A stretch of DNA of 64,000 nt, from NCBI GenBank assembly GCA_963837695.1, contig CAWINZ010000005.1, positions 310,001-374,000 of the forward strand, read 5' to 3'. The position numbers were made by a program, and so were the translations under genes. The DNA comes from VRUE01 sp963837695 (GTDB taxonomy: Bacteria; Actinomycetota; Thermoleophilia; Solirubrobacterales; 70-9). How positions within the stretch are numbered: the stretch's first letter is position 1; every line of letters starts with the position of its first letter. This document shows, piece by piece, positions 1-8,454 of this stretch. The notes beneath the pieces are model-generated. The model saw only the letters and a list, made by a program, of their open reading frames with translations, had not been told where the DNA came from and did no database searches.

Positions 1-2685
1 GCGCAGGCACTCGCGGTAGGTCTCGAGGATGACCGGGAAGCGGGGGAAGTCGCGGGCGACCTCGAGCAGGCTCTGCGACTTGAGGCGCTGCTGCCAGAGC
101 GGCGTGCGCTTGCCCGGGTAGGCGCGCGGGATCAAGAGCGAGCGCGAGGCGTTCTCGCGGAAGCGGGCGCCGAACAGGGCCGAGCCGGAGAGCTCGCGCA
201 CGACCAGGTCCTCGAGCTCGTCGGGCTCGACCATGATCAAGTCGGCGGAGGGCGGCTCGTCGGCGTCGGGCAGGTGGATGACGATGCCGTCGTCGGACCA
301 GATCGCGTCGGCCTCGAGCTGGTGCTCCGCGCGGATCTTCTGGCCGAGGGCGAGGCCCCAGGCGGAGTGGACGCGGCCGCCGAAGGGCGAGAGGACGCAG
401 AGCCGCCAGTCGCCGATCTCGTCGCGGAAGCGCTCGACCACGATCGTCTCATCGGAGGGCACGACCCGGGTCGCCGTCTGCTGCTCGCGCAGGTAGGCGA
501 CGAGGTTCTCGGCGGCGCGGCGGTCGAGGTCGTACTCCTTCGCCAGTTCCTTCGGGTCGCGTGAGACCGCCTCGCGCGAGAAGGCCCCGATCGCCCTGCC
601 CAGCTCGGCCGGGCGGCCGATCCCGTCGCCCTTCCAGAACGGCACCGCGCCGGGCAGCCCGGGCGCTGGGGTGACGATGACGCGGTCGCGGGTGATCTCC
701 TCGATCCGCCAGGTCGTCGCGCCGAGCAGGAAGGTCTGGCCGGCCCGCGCCTCGTAGACCATCTCCTCGTCGAGCTCGCCGACGCGCCGGCCGTCGGGCA
801 GGTGGACGCCGTAGAGGCCGCGATCGGGGATCGTGCCGGCGTTGGTGACGACGAGCTGACGAGCGCCTTTGCGCCCGTGCATCGTGCCGCGCGTGCGGTC
901 CCAGACGATCCGCGGGCGCAGCTCGGCGAAGCGGTCGGAGGGGTAGCGGCCGTCGAGCATGTCGAGCACGTTCTCGAGCTGTTCGCGCGAGAGTTCGCCG
1001 AAGGGCTCGGTCGCGGTGACGACGCGCTCGACCTCGTCGATCTCCCACTCGTCCAGCGCCGCCATCGAGACCAGGTGCTGGGCGAGGACGTCGAGGGGGT
1101 TCTGCGGGATCACCGTCTCCTCGATCGCGCCTTCGCGCATCCGGCGGGCGACCACGGCGCACTCGAGCAGGTCGGCGCGGAACTTGGGAAAGATCCGGCC
1201 GCGGCTGACCTCGCCCAACGAGTGCCCTGCCCGGCCGACCCGCTGCAGGCCGCGGCTGACCGACTTCGGCGACTCGACCTGGATCACCAGGTCGACGGCG
1301 CCCATGTCTATTCCCAGCTCCAGGGACGACGTGGCGACGAGGCAGGGAAGCTGCCCGGACTTGAGCATCTCCTCGACTACGAGGCGCTCTTCGTGGGACA
1401 GCGATCCGTGGTGAGCGCGGGCGATCTCCGCGACTTGGGGGGGAGTGGGGTCGGGTCCGTCAGGCTCGCGTTCGCGAGGAGTTCCTGACGGACCCGACCC
1501 CACTCCCCCCTGCTCGGTTGCTGGCAGCTCAAGCTCGGGTTCTTCCGCCGCAAGCTCGTTCAAGCGCTTCGCCAAACGCTCGGCAGCTCTCCTCGCGTTG
1601 ACGAAGATGATCGTCGAGTTGTGTTCGCGGACGAGCTTCAGCAGCTCGGGGTAGATCGCGGGCCAGATCGAGCGGACGTGAGCTAGCGGCTCCCCCTCCG
1701 TGGGATTGCCGTCGGCGTTGGGAAAGCTGGGAGCTCCCGGTTCGCTCATGTCCTCCACAGGGACGACGATCTCGAGATCCAGCTCCTTAGCCACCCCCGC
1801 ATCCACAATCTCGCAATCTCTTTTAGGACCGACCAGGAAACGCGCAATCCGCTCCAAAGGCCGCTGGGTCGCCGAGAGACCGATCCGCTGGATCCCCAGC
1901 GCCCCTCCCGCGGGTGGCGAGGAGGAGGGGGTGTCCGGCGCAGCGCGGCGTCCTGTTCCTCGCCCTTCCTGCTCCAAGAGAGCTGCATCGCCGTCCGGCG
2001 AGGAACCCAGCGCGGAGCCGGACACCCCCTCCTCCTCGCCAGGACCCGCGGCTGAGGCCGCATGGTCCTTCACCAAATGGTCCAACCGCTCCAACGTAAG
2101 CGCCAGATGCGACCCACGCTTGCTCTGGGCGACCGCGTGAATCTCGTCGACGATCACGGCCTCGACTCCGGTGAGGATCTCGCGCGCGCCTGAGGAGAGG
2201 ATCAGGTAGAGCGACTCGGGGGTGGTGATGAGGATGTCGGGCGGCGTTTTGCGCATCGCCCGCCGCTCTTTCTGGCTGGTGTCGCCGGTGCGCAGGCCGA
2301 CCGAGATGTCGGCCCCGATCCCGCGCAGCGGCGCCCGCAGGTTGCGCTCGATGTCGTAGGAGAGCGCCTTCAAAGGCGACACATAAACGATCCGCACCCC
2401 ACTCCCAAGGGGCCGATGGGCCGATTTCACGCCTATATCACCGGAAATCGGCCCGTCGGCGGCGGTTCGGGAGAGCTTGTCTATGCCCCAGAGGAAGGCG
2501 GCGAGCGTCTTGCCGGAGCCGGTCGGGGCGCAGATCAGCGTGTTGGCGCCGCCGGCGATCGCCTTCCAGCCACCCGCCTGGGCAGGCGTCGGCCCCTCGA
2601 AGGAGGACTCGAACCAGCGCCTGACCGGGGTGCTGAACGGCGTCAGCGGGTCAGTCTTCACGCTTGCTTTCGGGCGGGTGCTCAA
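1..2685 (-). CDS. lhr: Lhr-family ATP-dependent DEAD/DEAH helicase (3' part beyond window)
   Basis: Superfamily 2 nucleic-acid helicase of the Lhr type, probably acting in DNA repair. The frame is open from a TTG start at 2685 (SIMILAR alternative: GTG at codon 9) to the window edge. Walker A APTGSGKT lies at residues 53-60, followed by VYVSPLKAL, the Walker B box DEIHAV near 180, LSATQRP near 270, FVNARRAAERL near 362, AHHGSLS after it and QRVGRAGH near 485; an Lhr-type C-terminal region follows. Compared with the family, three loops carry extra low-complexity residues, and each coincides with a DNA palindrome (about residues 75-91, 215-257 and 392-416). All three keep the frame, so the gene still looks functional. 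It sits downstream of and on the same strand as a hydrolase gene but is probably not part of the polysaccharide pathway. Confidence 0.9.
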   Translation of the reverse strand, partial: MSTRPKASVKTDPLTPFSTPVRRWFESSFEGPTPAQAGGWKAIAGGANTLICAPTGSGKTLAAFLWGIDKLSRTAADGPISGDIGVKSAHRPLGSGVRIVYVSPLKALSYDIERNLRAPLRGIGADISVGLRTGDTSQKERRAMRKTPPDILITTPESLYLILSSGAREILTGVEAVIVDEIHAVAQSKRGSHLALTLERLDHLVKDHAASAAGPGEEEGVSGSALGSSPDGDAALLEQEGRGTGRRAAPDTPSSSPPAGGALGIQRIGLSATQRPLERIARFLVGPKRDCEIVDAGVAKELDLEIVVPVEDMSEPGAPSFPNADGNPTEGEPLAHVRSIWPAIYPELLKLVREHNSTIIFVNARRAAERLAKRLNELAAEEPELELPATEQGGVGSGPSGTPREREPDGPDPTPPQVAEIARAHHGSLSHEERLVVEEMLKSGQLPCLVATSSLELGIDMGAVDLVIQVESPKSVSRGLQRVGRAGHSLGEVSRGRIFPKFRADLLECAVVARRMREGAIEETVIPQNPLDVLAQHLVSMAALDEWEIDEVERVVTATEPFGELSREQLENVLDMLDGRYPSDRFAELRPRIVWDRTRGTMHGRKGARQLVVTNAGTIPDRGLYGVHLPDGRRVGELDEEMVYEARAGQTFLLGATTWRIEEITRDRVIVTPAPGLPGAVPFWKGDGIGRPAELGRAIGAFSREAVSRDPKELAKEYDLDRRAAENLVAYLREQQTATRVVPSDETIVVERFRDEIGDWRLCVLSPFGGRVHSAWGLALGQKIRAEHQLEADAIWSDDGIVIHLPDADEPPSADLIMVEPDELEDLVVRELSGSALFGARFRENASRSLLIPRAYPGKRTPLWQQRLKSQSLLEVARDFPRFPVILETYRECLR
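1438..1510. repeat. Perfect 27-bp inverted repeat inside lhr
   Basis: Arms at 1438-1464 and 1484-1510 are perfectly complementary over 27 bp, with a 19-nt loop. The arms contain the motif GGGGTCGGGTCCGTCAGG. Read in the lhr frame, the element encodes Gly/Pro/Asp/Arg-rich residues placed between the FVNARRAAERLAKRLNEL helix and the AHHGSLS motif, where relatives have only a few residues. It has no stop codon and preserves the frame. Confidence 0.9.
1916..2040. repeat. Long inverted repeat inside lhr (24-bp perfect arms)
   Basis: Arms 1916-1939 and 2017-2040 match perfectly over 24 bp. Within the 77-nt loop, 1955-1964 and 1997-2006 form a second perfect 10-bp pair, giving a nested hairpin. In the lhr frame it encodes an acidic/Ser/Gly/Pro stretch between the helix ending LTLERLDHLV and IQRIGLSATQRP. 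In relatives this is a short variable loop of helicase domain 1. Confidence 0.88.
2413..2459. repeat. Third inverted repeat inside lhr
   Basis: Arms 2413-2428 and 2444-2459 pair at 15 of 16 positions, including a perfect 11-bp core (GGGCCGATTTC with its complement), around a 15-nt AT-richer loop. In frame it encodes about 16 residues just before VRIVYVSPLKAL, again in a loop between conserved helicase motifs. Confidence 0.8.
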
Positions 2686-2709
2686 CCCACCGATCTTACG
2701 CCGGTGAGG

Positions 2710-3837
2710 TTACGGACGGCCGCCGGCGAACCGCACGTAGGCGTTCCAGGCCGGCTTTGGCTTGCCTTCGTGGAAGAGGCCGGAGCCACCGCAGAAATTG
2801 CACAGACCCGCGTAATCGCTGACCGAGAACCAGAAGACGCGCTGCAGATGCCATTTGCGCTGGTTCGCGGTCAGGATCCGGAAGGCCCCCCTCAATTCCC
2901 GCGCCTGGCCGGCGACGCCTTTGGCGAAGCTGTTGTGCGGCTGCGGAGGTTCAGAGCTCCAGCCCATCTCGGTGATGTAGAGGGCCTTGCCCGCGTCATG
3001 GCTGCGTGCCAGCGCCCGGCGCACTTCTTCGATCCGCCCGGGCAGGTTCTTGAAGCTGCCGGTGTACGGGTGCAGCGCGTAGCCGACGAACTTCGACTTG
3101 ATCCCCGGGGTGCTCTTGTACATCTGTTCGAGGAATTCGGAGGCAAAGTAGGCCTGCCTCGGCCGCACGTGGAAGGTCGCCTCGATCGGCCGGGCGAAGA
3201 GCCCGGCGAGGACGAGCTTGGCTCCGGGATCGGCCTTCTTGGCCGCGGCGTAGGTGAGCTCGACGAGCTTGCCGTAGTCCGCCGGGTCGGGGCGCGCGAC
3301 GAAGTACTTGAAGTTGGGCTCGTTCCAGACCTGCCAGGTGCGCAGTGGGCGCCGGGGCAGTTCGGGGTTTTCGGTCCAGAAGGTGCCCCGCGGCCCGTAG
3401 CGCAGGATCGCCTGCGTGACGAACTGCTTCCAGCCCGAGCGCTGCCTGCCGTTGCGGACCGGCAAGGTCCTCGGACTGCCGAAGCGCCGGTCGACCGGCA
3501 CGGCCCAGCTGGGGGCGGTGGAGAGGAACGGGAAGACTTCGATCCGGGCTTTGACGGCGGATGCGATGAACGAGTCGGTGCTGGACCAGTCGTAGCCGCC
3601 GCGCCTGGTGGGTTGGATCGAGCCCCAGGAGACCGGGACCCGGACGCTGTCGACGCCCCCCCGTTTCAGCCGCTGCAGCTGTTCGACGTCCGGCGCGACC
3701 TGCGGCACGACGCCCCAGAAGTTCGCCGGCAGCGCCGAGGCGACAGCGGAGAACGCGAGTGCGCCGAGCATGGCGATCGCAAAAGAGGCGAGCCAAAGGC
3801 GAGCCCGCCGAGGAGGGCCGATCCGTAGCTGGGGCAT
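2710..3837 (-). CDS. Secreted PslG/GH39-like glycoside hydrolase (paralogue 1)
   Basis: Predicted exported clan-A (TIM-barrel) glycosidase, probably trimming a surface or matrix polysaccharide. Residues about 13-36 form a signal peptide/anchor. The acid/base glutamate is in WNEPNF near residue 170 and the nucleophile candidate is in TEMGW near 289, the two-Glu pattern of retaining GH-A enzymes such as PslG and GH39. A CNFC pair near residue 345 precedes the last strand and is shared with the paralogues at 44364 and 58474. It follows the Ser/Gly-rich surface protein gene by 4 nt on the same strand, so the two are likely co-transcribed. Length (375 aa) is normal. The glycan substrate is unknown. 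Confidence 0.82.
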   Translation of the reverse strand: MPQLRIGPPRRARLWLASFAIAMLGALAFSAVASALPANFWGVVPQVAPDVEQLQRLKRGGVDSVRVPVSWGSIQPTRRGGYDWSSTDSFIASAVKARIEVFPFLSTAPSWAVPVDRRFGSPRTLPVRNGRQRSGWKQFVTQAILRYGPRGTFWTENPELPRRPLRTWQVWNEPNFKYFVARPDPADYGKLVELTYAAAKKADPGAKLVLAGLFARPIEATFHVRPRQAYFASEFLEQMYKSTPGIKSKFVGYALHPYTGSFKNLPGRIEEVRRALARSHDAGKALYITEMGWSSEPPQPHNSFAKGVAGQARELRGAFRILTANQRKWHLQRVFWFSVSDYAGLCNFCGGSGLFHEGKPKPAWNAYVRFAGGRP

Positions 3838-3841
3838 CTGC

Positions 3842-4408
3842 CTAGCCCGCCTCGGACGTTACTGAGGAGTCGGAGGCGCCGGCAGGCCCACCCGTATCCG
3901 AGGTATCGCCGGCGGCAGCGCGGCGCCGCTTGATCATCACGTAGGCGATCGAGCCCCCGGCGAGCAGGACGATTGCGATCAAGATAGGTACCAGCGGCGA
4001 GGAGCCGCCGCTCTCGGAGCCCGGTTCGGCGCTGCTTCCCACGCCATTGCCGGAGCCGGCGGAGCCTTCCTGGCCGTTGCCTTGGCTACCCTGGCCGTTG
4101 CCGGTGGCGTTCGAGGCGCCCGACTTTGCCGATGAGCCATTCTGCCCACCAGACCCCTTCCCCGAGCCCTTGCCGCCCGACTTGGCGGGCGAGCCGATGC
4201 CCTTGGTCGACGAAGAGCTGCCGTGCAAGTTCGACTTGGTAGGAGTGCTGCCTCCGGTCGGCGTCGGCGGGGCGCTGGAATATTCGTAGCCTGCAGAGGA
4301 AGCCTGCGCGAGCACCGGCAGGCAGCAAAATGCAAGCAGAGCAAGCATTGACAGAGCGAGTATCGAGCGGCCCCGGGCGGGAGCCGAAACTTGGCGCGTC
4401 CCAAACAT
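3842..4408 (-). CDS. Ser/Gly-rich surface protein with C-terminal membrane anchor
   Basis: No family recognised. An N-terminal hydrophobic stretch (about residues 14-36, ending AQA) looks like a signal peptide. A long low-complexity Ser/Gly/Thr/Asn/Pro linker with repeated GSG and GNGQ-type runs follows. Near the C-terminus is one transmembrane helix (PLVPILIAIVLLAGG) with a basic KRRR stop-transfer and a short cytoplasmic tail. The layout resembles wall-spanning surface proteins. The start is ATG at 4408; ATG at 4348 is an alternative. With the longer start it overlaps the 5' end of the divergent polymerase gene by 79 bp. The hydrolase gene follows after 4 nt. Confidence 0.65.
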   Translation of the reverse strand: MFGTRQVSAPARGRSILALSMLALLAFCCLPVLAQASSAGYEYSSAPPTPTGGSTPTKSNLHGSSSSTKGIGSPAKSGGKGSGKGSGGQNGSSAKSGASNATGNGQGSQGNGQEGSAGSGNGVGSSAEPGSESGGSSPLVPILIAIVLLAGGSIAYVMIKRRRAAAGDTSDTGGPAGASDSSVTSEAG

Positions 4409-6345
4409 GGCGCGGTAGGTTAGAGCAAAGCGCGGCGCTACTTGCTCCGGTCGCCCTGATCGTTGGTCTGGCGCTTGCCGGAGGTGGCTTCGATGTCGGC
4501 GATCGGCATCTCGCCGGCCTCGCCGCGTGGTTGGTAGTGGTCGCCCTGATCCTGCTCGGCTTCGCCTCGCGCGCGGCGCTGGCCCGGCCGTTCTACTGGG
4601 CGACGGGGCTGATCCTCGGCTTTTCCCTGCTGTCTGCAATGTCATCCCTCTGGTCGGGTTCAGTGGAGTTGAGCGTGATCGAGGCGGACCGTGGCCTGGT
4701 CTACCTGGGCTTCTTCCTAGCCGCCTTCCTAATCGCCCAAACCGACCAAAGGCGCCAACGTTTCGCTGAAGGCCTGGCAATTTCGCTCGCGCTCGTCGCT
4801 CTGCTCGCCCTGGTCAGCCGCCTGCTGCCGCACGTGCTGACGGTCGACGCCTCGTTCAACACCACCGCGCGCCTGGCCTATCCGCTCGGCTACTGGAACG
4901 CCGACGGCGCCGCCTTTGGCATCGCGGCGGTGCTGCTGCTCTGGAGCAGCCGCCACGCGGCCTGGACCGGCCTGCGCCGGCTCTCGGCGGCGCTGCTGCC
5001 GGCCGTACTCCTGGCTCTCTACCTCACCTACTCGCGCGGCGGGCTGCTGACGCTCGCGATCGCCGTCGTCTGCACGCTGGCGCTGTCCCGGGACCGCCTC
5101 TGGCTCTTCGGCACCCTGGCGGTCGGCGCGATCGGGGCATTGCCCGCCATCCTCGCCGTGCAGGCGCGCCGCAGCCTCGCCGACAACATCGCCAACCAGG
5201 CGGCCGTGGACCAGGGGCTGACCGTCCTCGTGATCCTCCTGGCGGGCACCGCCGTCGCCCTGGCCCTGTTCGCGGCGCTGCGCTGGGCCGAGCGGCGCGA
5301 TGGGCGGCTGACCGGCCGCGCCGTGGAGCTCTCCCGCAATCCGGCCCTGCTGCGCGGCGTCGCCGCGGCCGCCGCGGTGATCGCGATCGGCCTGGCGATC
5401 GCGATCGGTGGCCGCGCCTGGGACCAGTTCTCGAGCTCCGACGTCCAGTTCCCGAACCAGCCCGAGCAGCACTTCTCCCAGTTCAGCGGCGCCGGTCGCC
5501 ACGACTTCTACCGCGTCGCGATCGACACCTTCGGGGAAAAGCCCCTGCTCGGAAGCGGTGCCGGCACCTACCAGTTCGTCTGGAACGAGAAGCGTTCGAT
5601 CGCCCAGCCCGTGCACAACGCCCACTCTCTCTATCTGGAGTCCTTCGCCGAGCTCGGCGTGGTCGGCGGCCTGCTCGTCCTGGCGCTCGTCGGCGTGCTG
5701 CTCTGGACCGGGTTCGCCGCCTGGCGCGATGCGCCGCACCCGCAGCGAGAGCGCTACGCGGCGCTCTTCGCCGCGACCCTCGCCTTCGCGGTCAGCGCCG
5801 GGCTCGACTGGTTCTGGGAACTGCCGGGGCTCGGCGGCGTCTTCTTCCTCGCCTCGGGGGTGCTCGTGGCGGCGCGCTGCGCGCAGCTGTCCGCGGCGCC
5901 GGATCCCGGCCTCCTCGCCCGTGGCGAAGACCGCCGCTTCGGGCTCGCCGTCGCCGGCCTGGCGATCGCCTGGATCGCCGCGGTCGCCCTGATCGGCCCC
6001 CTGCTGGTCGACCGCGAGATAAACGCCAGCCAGAGCGCCGCCGCGGACGGCGACCTGACCAGCGCCATAGGCCACGCCAAGACGGCCCGCTCGATCGAGC
6101 CGTTCGCCGCCTCGCCATACGTCCAGCTCGGGCTCCTGGCCGAGAGCCAGGGCGACTACGCGACCGCGGCCGAACGGCTGACGCAAGCGATCGACCGCGA
6201 AGACCGCAACTGGCAGCTCTACTACCTACGCTCTAGAGTCGAGGAAGAGGCGGGCGACCGGGCGGCGGCCAGAGCCGATCTCGACCACGCCCGCCGCCTG
6301 AATCCGCTGGAAAAGTGCCTCCGCGGAAGACCGAGCTGTGGGTGA
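4330..6345 (+). CDS. O-antigen ligase/polymerase-like membrane protein with C-terminal TPR
   Basis: Multi-pass membrane protein of the O-antigen ligase/Wzy (PF04932-like) superfamily, acting on undecaprenyl-linked glycans at the outer face of the membrane. About 10-12 hydrophobic helices are visible. A large periplasmic-type loop (about residues 370-435) ends in the family signature HNAHSLYLESFAELG near residues 430-445, where the conserved His is expected. Residues about 570-665 are soluble and TPR-like (SPYVQLGLLAESQGDYATA). Start ATG 4330 overlaps the divergent gene; TTG 4348 is an alternative. The next gene begins inside its stop region (GTG 6338), indicating translational coupling with the initiating sugar transferase. 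Confidence 0.85.
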   Translation: MQAEQALTERVSSGPGREPKLGASQTWRGRLEQSAALLAPVALIVGLALAGGGFDVGDRHLAGLAAWLVVVALILLGFASRAALARPFYWATGLILGFSLLSAMSSLWSGSVELSVIEADRGLVYLGFFLAAFLIAQTDQRRQRFAEGLAISLALVALLALVSRLLPHVLTVDASFNTTARLAYPLGYWNADGAAFGIAAVLLLWSSRHAAWTGLRRLSAALLPAVLLALYLTYSRGGLLTLAIAVVCTLALSRDRLWLFGTLAVGAIGALPAILAVQARRSLADNIANQAAVDQGLTVLVILLAGTAVALALFAALRWAERRDGRLTGRAVELSRNPALLRGVAAAAAVIAIGLAIAIGGRAWDQFSSSDVQFPNQPEQHFSQFSGAGRHDFYRVAIDTFGEKPLLGSGAGTYQFVWNEKRSIAQPVHNAHSLYLESFAELGVVGGLLVLALVGVLLWTGFAAWRDAPHPQRERYAALFAATLAFAVSAGLDWFWELPGLGGVFFLASGVLVAARCAQLSAAPDPGLLARGEDRRFGLAVAGLAIAWIAAVALIGPLLVDREINASQSAAADGDLTSAIGHAKTARSIEPFAASPYVQLGLLAESQGDYATAAERLTQAIDREDRNWQLYYLRSRVEEEAGDRAAARADLDHARRLNPLEKCLRGRPSCG

Positions 6346-7855
6346 TCCCACGATGACGACCAAAGCGCAGGAGACCGCATCGCGCATGGCCTCGCCGGCG
6401 CAGCCGTCGGGATCGCAGCCGCGCGGCGGCAGGACCGAGCGGGCGACGCGACTGGGGTTGACCGGGCCCAGCGGGGCGCGGCGACGCGGCTCGCTGCTGA
6501 GGCGGATGCTGGCGACGGGGGACTGGCTGACGATGGTGGCGACGCTCTGCATCGTCACCGCGGTCAGCCCGCAGACTGATGTCGGCACGCTCTTCTGGGC
6601 GACGATGTTCAGCCCGGTCTGGATCCTCGTGCTGAAGTTGCACGGCCTCTACGACAACGACCACCGCCGCATCCGCCACAGCACCCTCGACGAGATCTCC
6701 AGCCTGATCTCGGCCGCCGCGCTGGGCACGCTGGCGCTGGACGGGCTGCTGGCGCTGAGCCCGGTCGGGCCGCTGCCGGCCCCCAGCGCGATCGCCGTCG
6801 GGCTCGGGGCCCTCGCCGGCGCCTTCGCCTCGCGCGCCATCCTGCGCTTCTTCTGGCACCGCCTGGCCGGGGCCGCGACCGGGATCGTGATCGGGCCGGC
6901 GGCGGCGGTCGCGGTGGTCGCGCGGCGGGTCGCCACCCACCCCGAGACCCGCCTGCACCTGGTCGGCTACCTGGCGCCACGCGGAGACGACGCGGCGGCG
7001 ATGGGCGGGCTGCCCCGCCTCGGCTCGACGGTCGACATCTCCCGCGTCGCCAGCGATCACGAGGTCGAGCGGGTGATCGTGACCGAGCAGGAGATGAGCG
7101 AGGCCGCGGCGGAGCGGCTGATCGAGCAGTGCAAGGCGGCCGGCCTGGCGCTCACCTTCCTGCCCCAGCACTTCGGCCTGCTCGGCCCCGGGATCGAGCT
7201 GAACCGGCTCGCCGAGCTGCCCGTGCTCGACTTCCGCTTCTCCGACCCGCCGCGCTCGACCGAAGCGCTGAAGCGGATCATGGACGTGACGATCAGCGGC
7301 TTCATGCTGGTGCTCCTCTCCCCCGTGCTGCTAGTCAGCGCCCTGCTGATCCTGCTCGACTCCGGCCGCCCGGTCCTCTTTCGCCAGCGGCGGGCGGGCA
7401 AGGACGGCAAGCCCTTCACCGTCCTCAAGTTCCGCACGATGGTGCCGGGGGCCGAGGAGCAGCTCGGCGAACTGGTCGACCTCGAGAAGCTCAAGGAGCC
7501 CGCCTTCAAGATTGCCGACGACCCGCGCGTGACGCGCGCCGGCCGCATGCTGCGCCGCTTCAGCCTCGACGAGCTGCCGCAGTTCGTCAACGTCCTGCGC
7601 GGCGACATGTCGCTGGTCGGGCCGCGGCCCGAGGAGGAAGCCGTGGTCGCCCTCTATGACGAGCGCCAGCGGATCCGCCTCGCGGTCAAGCCGGGCATGA
7701 CGGGGCCGATGCAGGTCTACGGCCGCGCCGATCTGACCTTCGAGGAGCGGCTGGCGATGGAGCGCGACTACCTCGACAACATCTCGGTCGCCGGCGACCT
7801 GGCGATCCTCTTGCGCACCCCCGCCGCGATCGTGCGCGGCGAGGGGTCTCACTGA
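6338..7855 (+). CDS. Undecaprenyl-phosphate sugar phosphotransferase (initiating PGT, WbaP/WcaJ type)
   Basis: Polyprenyl glycosylphosphotransferase that would load the first sugar-1-phosphate onto undecaprenyl phosphate. N-terminal membrane helices and a CoA-binding-like domain (about 130-290) are followed from about 308 by the bacterial sugar transferase domain: membrane hairpin (TISGFMLVLLSPVLL), KFRTM near 365, SLDELPQFVNVLRGDMSLVGPRP spread over about 408-430, and a C-terminal GMTGPMQVYGR. Start GTG 6338 overlaps the preceding stop by 8 nt; ATG 6353 is possible. Its last about 20 codons reappear as decayed copies at 8381, 8736 and 10664, marking repeated rearrangement at this 3' end. The sugar cannot be read from sequence. 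Confidence 0.88.
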   Translation: MGDPTMTTKAQETASRMASPAQPSGSQPRGGRTERATRLGLTGPSGARRRGSLLRRMLATGDWLTMVATLCIVTAVSPQTDVGTLFWATMFSPVWILVLKLHGLYDNDHRRIRHSTLDEISSLISAAALGTLALDGLLALSPVGPLPAPSAIAVGLGALAGAFASRAILRFFWHRLAGAATGIVIGPAAAVAVVARRVATHPETRLHLVGYLAPRGDDAAAMGGLPRLGSTVDISRVASDHEVERVIVTEQEMSEAAAERLIEQCKAAGLALTFLPQHFGLLGPGIELNRLAELPVLDFRFSDPPRSTEALKRIMDVTISGFMLVLLSPVLLVSALLILLDSGRPVLFRQRRAGKDGKPFTVLKFRTMVPGAEEQLGELVDLEKLKEPAFKIADDPRVTRAGRMLRRFSLDELPQFVNVLRGDMSLVGPRPEEEAVVALYDERQRIRLAVKPGMTGPMQVYGRADLTFEERLAMERDYLDNISVAGDLAILLRTPAAIVRGEGSH

Positions 7856-7918
7856 GGCCGGCTGGCGAGATTCCGATCCACACCTTCGCGCTGAGCGAGC
7901 TGGCGGCGAGCGTGAGCC

Positions 7919-8407
7919 GCGAGATCGGTGACTGAGGTTAAAGCTGAGTCGCGATCAGGCCTATCAGCGCGGCGAGCATCATCCCGCAGAACTGAACCAT
8001 CAGCCGATGAATGCGTTCGAAGCGCTCGTCGACGCGTTCGAAGCGCTCGTCGATACGTTCGAAGCGGTCATCGACGCGATCGAAACCGGCTCTCGTCTCC
8101 CGTCGCTGCTCGCGCAACTCGGCATCGACGCGCTTGAAGCCCCTCTCCATCTGAGCGCCCAGGTCGTCGACCTTGGCGCTCAGGGCGCCCAGTCTGTCGT
8201 CGCTCCGGTTCTCGAGCATCACGGGCATGATTGCACCGTAAAGGTTTCGGCGGCGGCTGGGCCGTGCGTCGCGGTGGTCAGGTTGCTCACAGGCATCGCA
8301 GAACCCAAGGCTGCGACACGCCAAACTCTCCCCCCTCCGGGACGAAAAGCCCGAGGAACCGACCGCAACGTCCGCGTTTTTCGCCGGCGACCTGGCGATC
8401 CTGCTCC
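7919..8407. repeat. 489-bp direct repeat, copy 1 (copy 2 at 10202-10690)
   Basis: Bases 7919-8407 are nearly identical to 10202-10690 in the same orientation. I saw only two substitutions, near 8207 and 8214, close to the 5' end of the carried gene. The unit contains one complete coiled-coil/membrane gene, its upstream region, and the start of a sugar-transferase 3'-end remnant. Near-identity suggests a recent duplication. Confidence 0.93.
7938..8228 (-). CDS. Small coiled-coil protein with C-terminal membrane helix (family copy 1)
   Basis: 96 residues starting MPVMLE. Residues about 10-75 are a heptad-repeated coiled coil in which RFERVDE/RFERIDE is encoded by 21-bp tandem repeats. A C-terminal transmembrane helix (MMLAALIGLIATQL) ends the protein. 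Function unknown; the shape recalls XhlA/holin-accessory or Bdr-like tail-anchored coiled-coil proteins, but no family is assigned. Four members occur in the window (7938, 10221, 30535, 31124), all on the minus strand with a conserved upstream GGTGCAAYMATGCC context, which fixes the start at 8228 although the frame stays open upstream. The copy at 10221 is almost identical. Confidence 0.7.
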   Translation of the reverse strand: MPVMLENRSDDRLGALSAKVDDLGAQMERGFKRVDAELREQRRETRAGFDRVDDRFERIDERFERVDERFERIHRLMVQFCGMMLAALIGLIATQL

Positions 8408-8448
8408 GCACCCCCGCCACGATCATGCGCGGCGGGGGCTCGCATTAG
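8381..8448 (+). pseudogene. Remnant: duplicated 3' end of a sugar transferase gene
   Basis: Translates as AGDLAILLRTPATIMRGGGSH followed by a stop. This matches the end of the intact sugar transferase at 7788-7855 (AGDLAILLRTPAAIVRGEGSH). Nucleotide identity is high but imperfect and many changes are synonymous, so this is the tail of a related paralogue rather than a fresh copy. No upstream coding sequence of the enzyme remains. Confidence 0.75.
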
Positions 8449-8454
8449 GCCCCC

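Noticed and set aside
2416..3828. Long open frame opposite the hydrolase and lhr start (about 470 codons)
   Set aside because: It is the antisense of two well-supported genes; GC-rich codon bias keeps the frame open and the translation has no domain.
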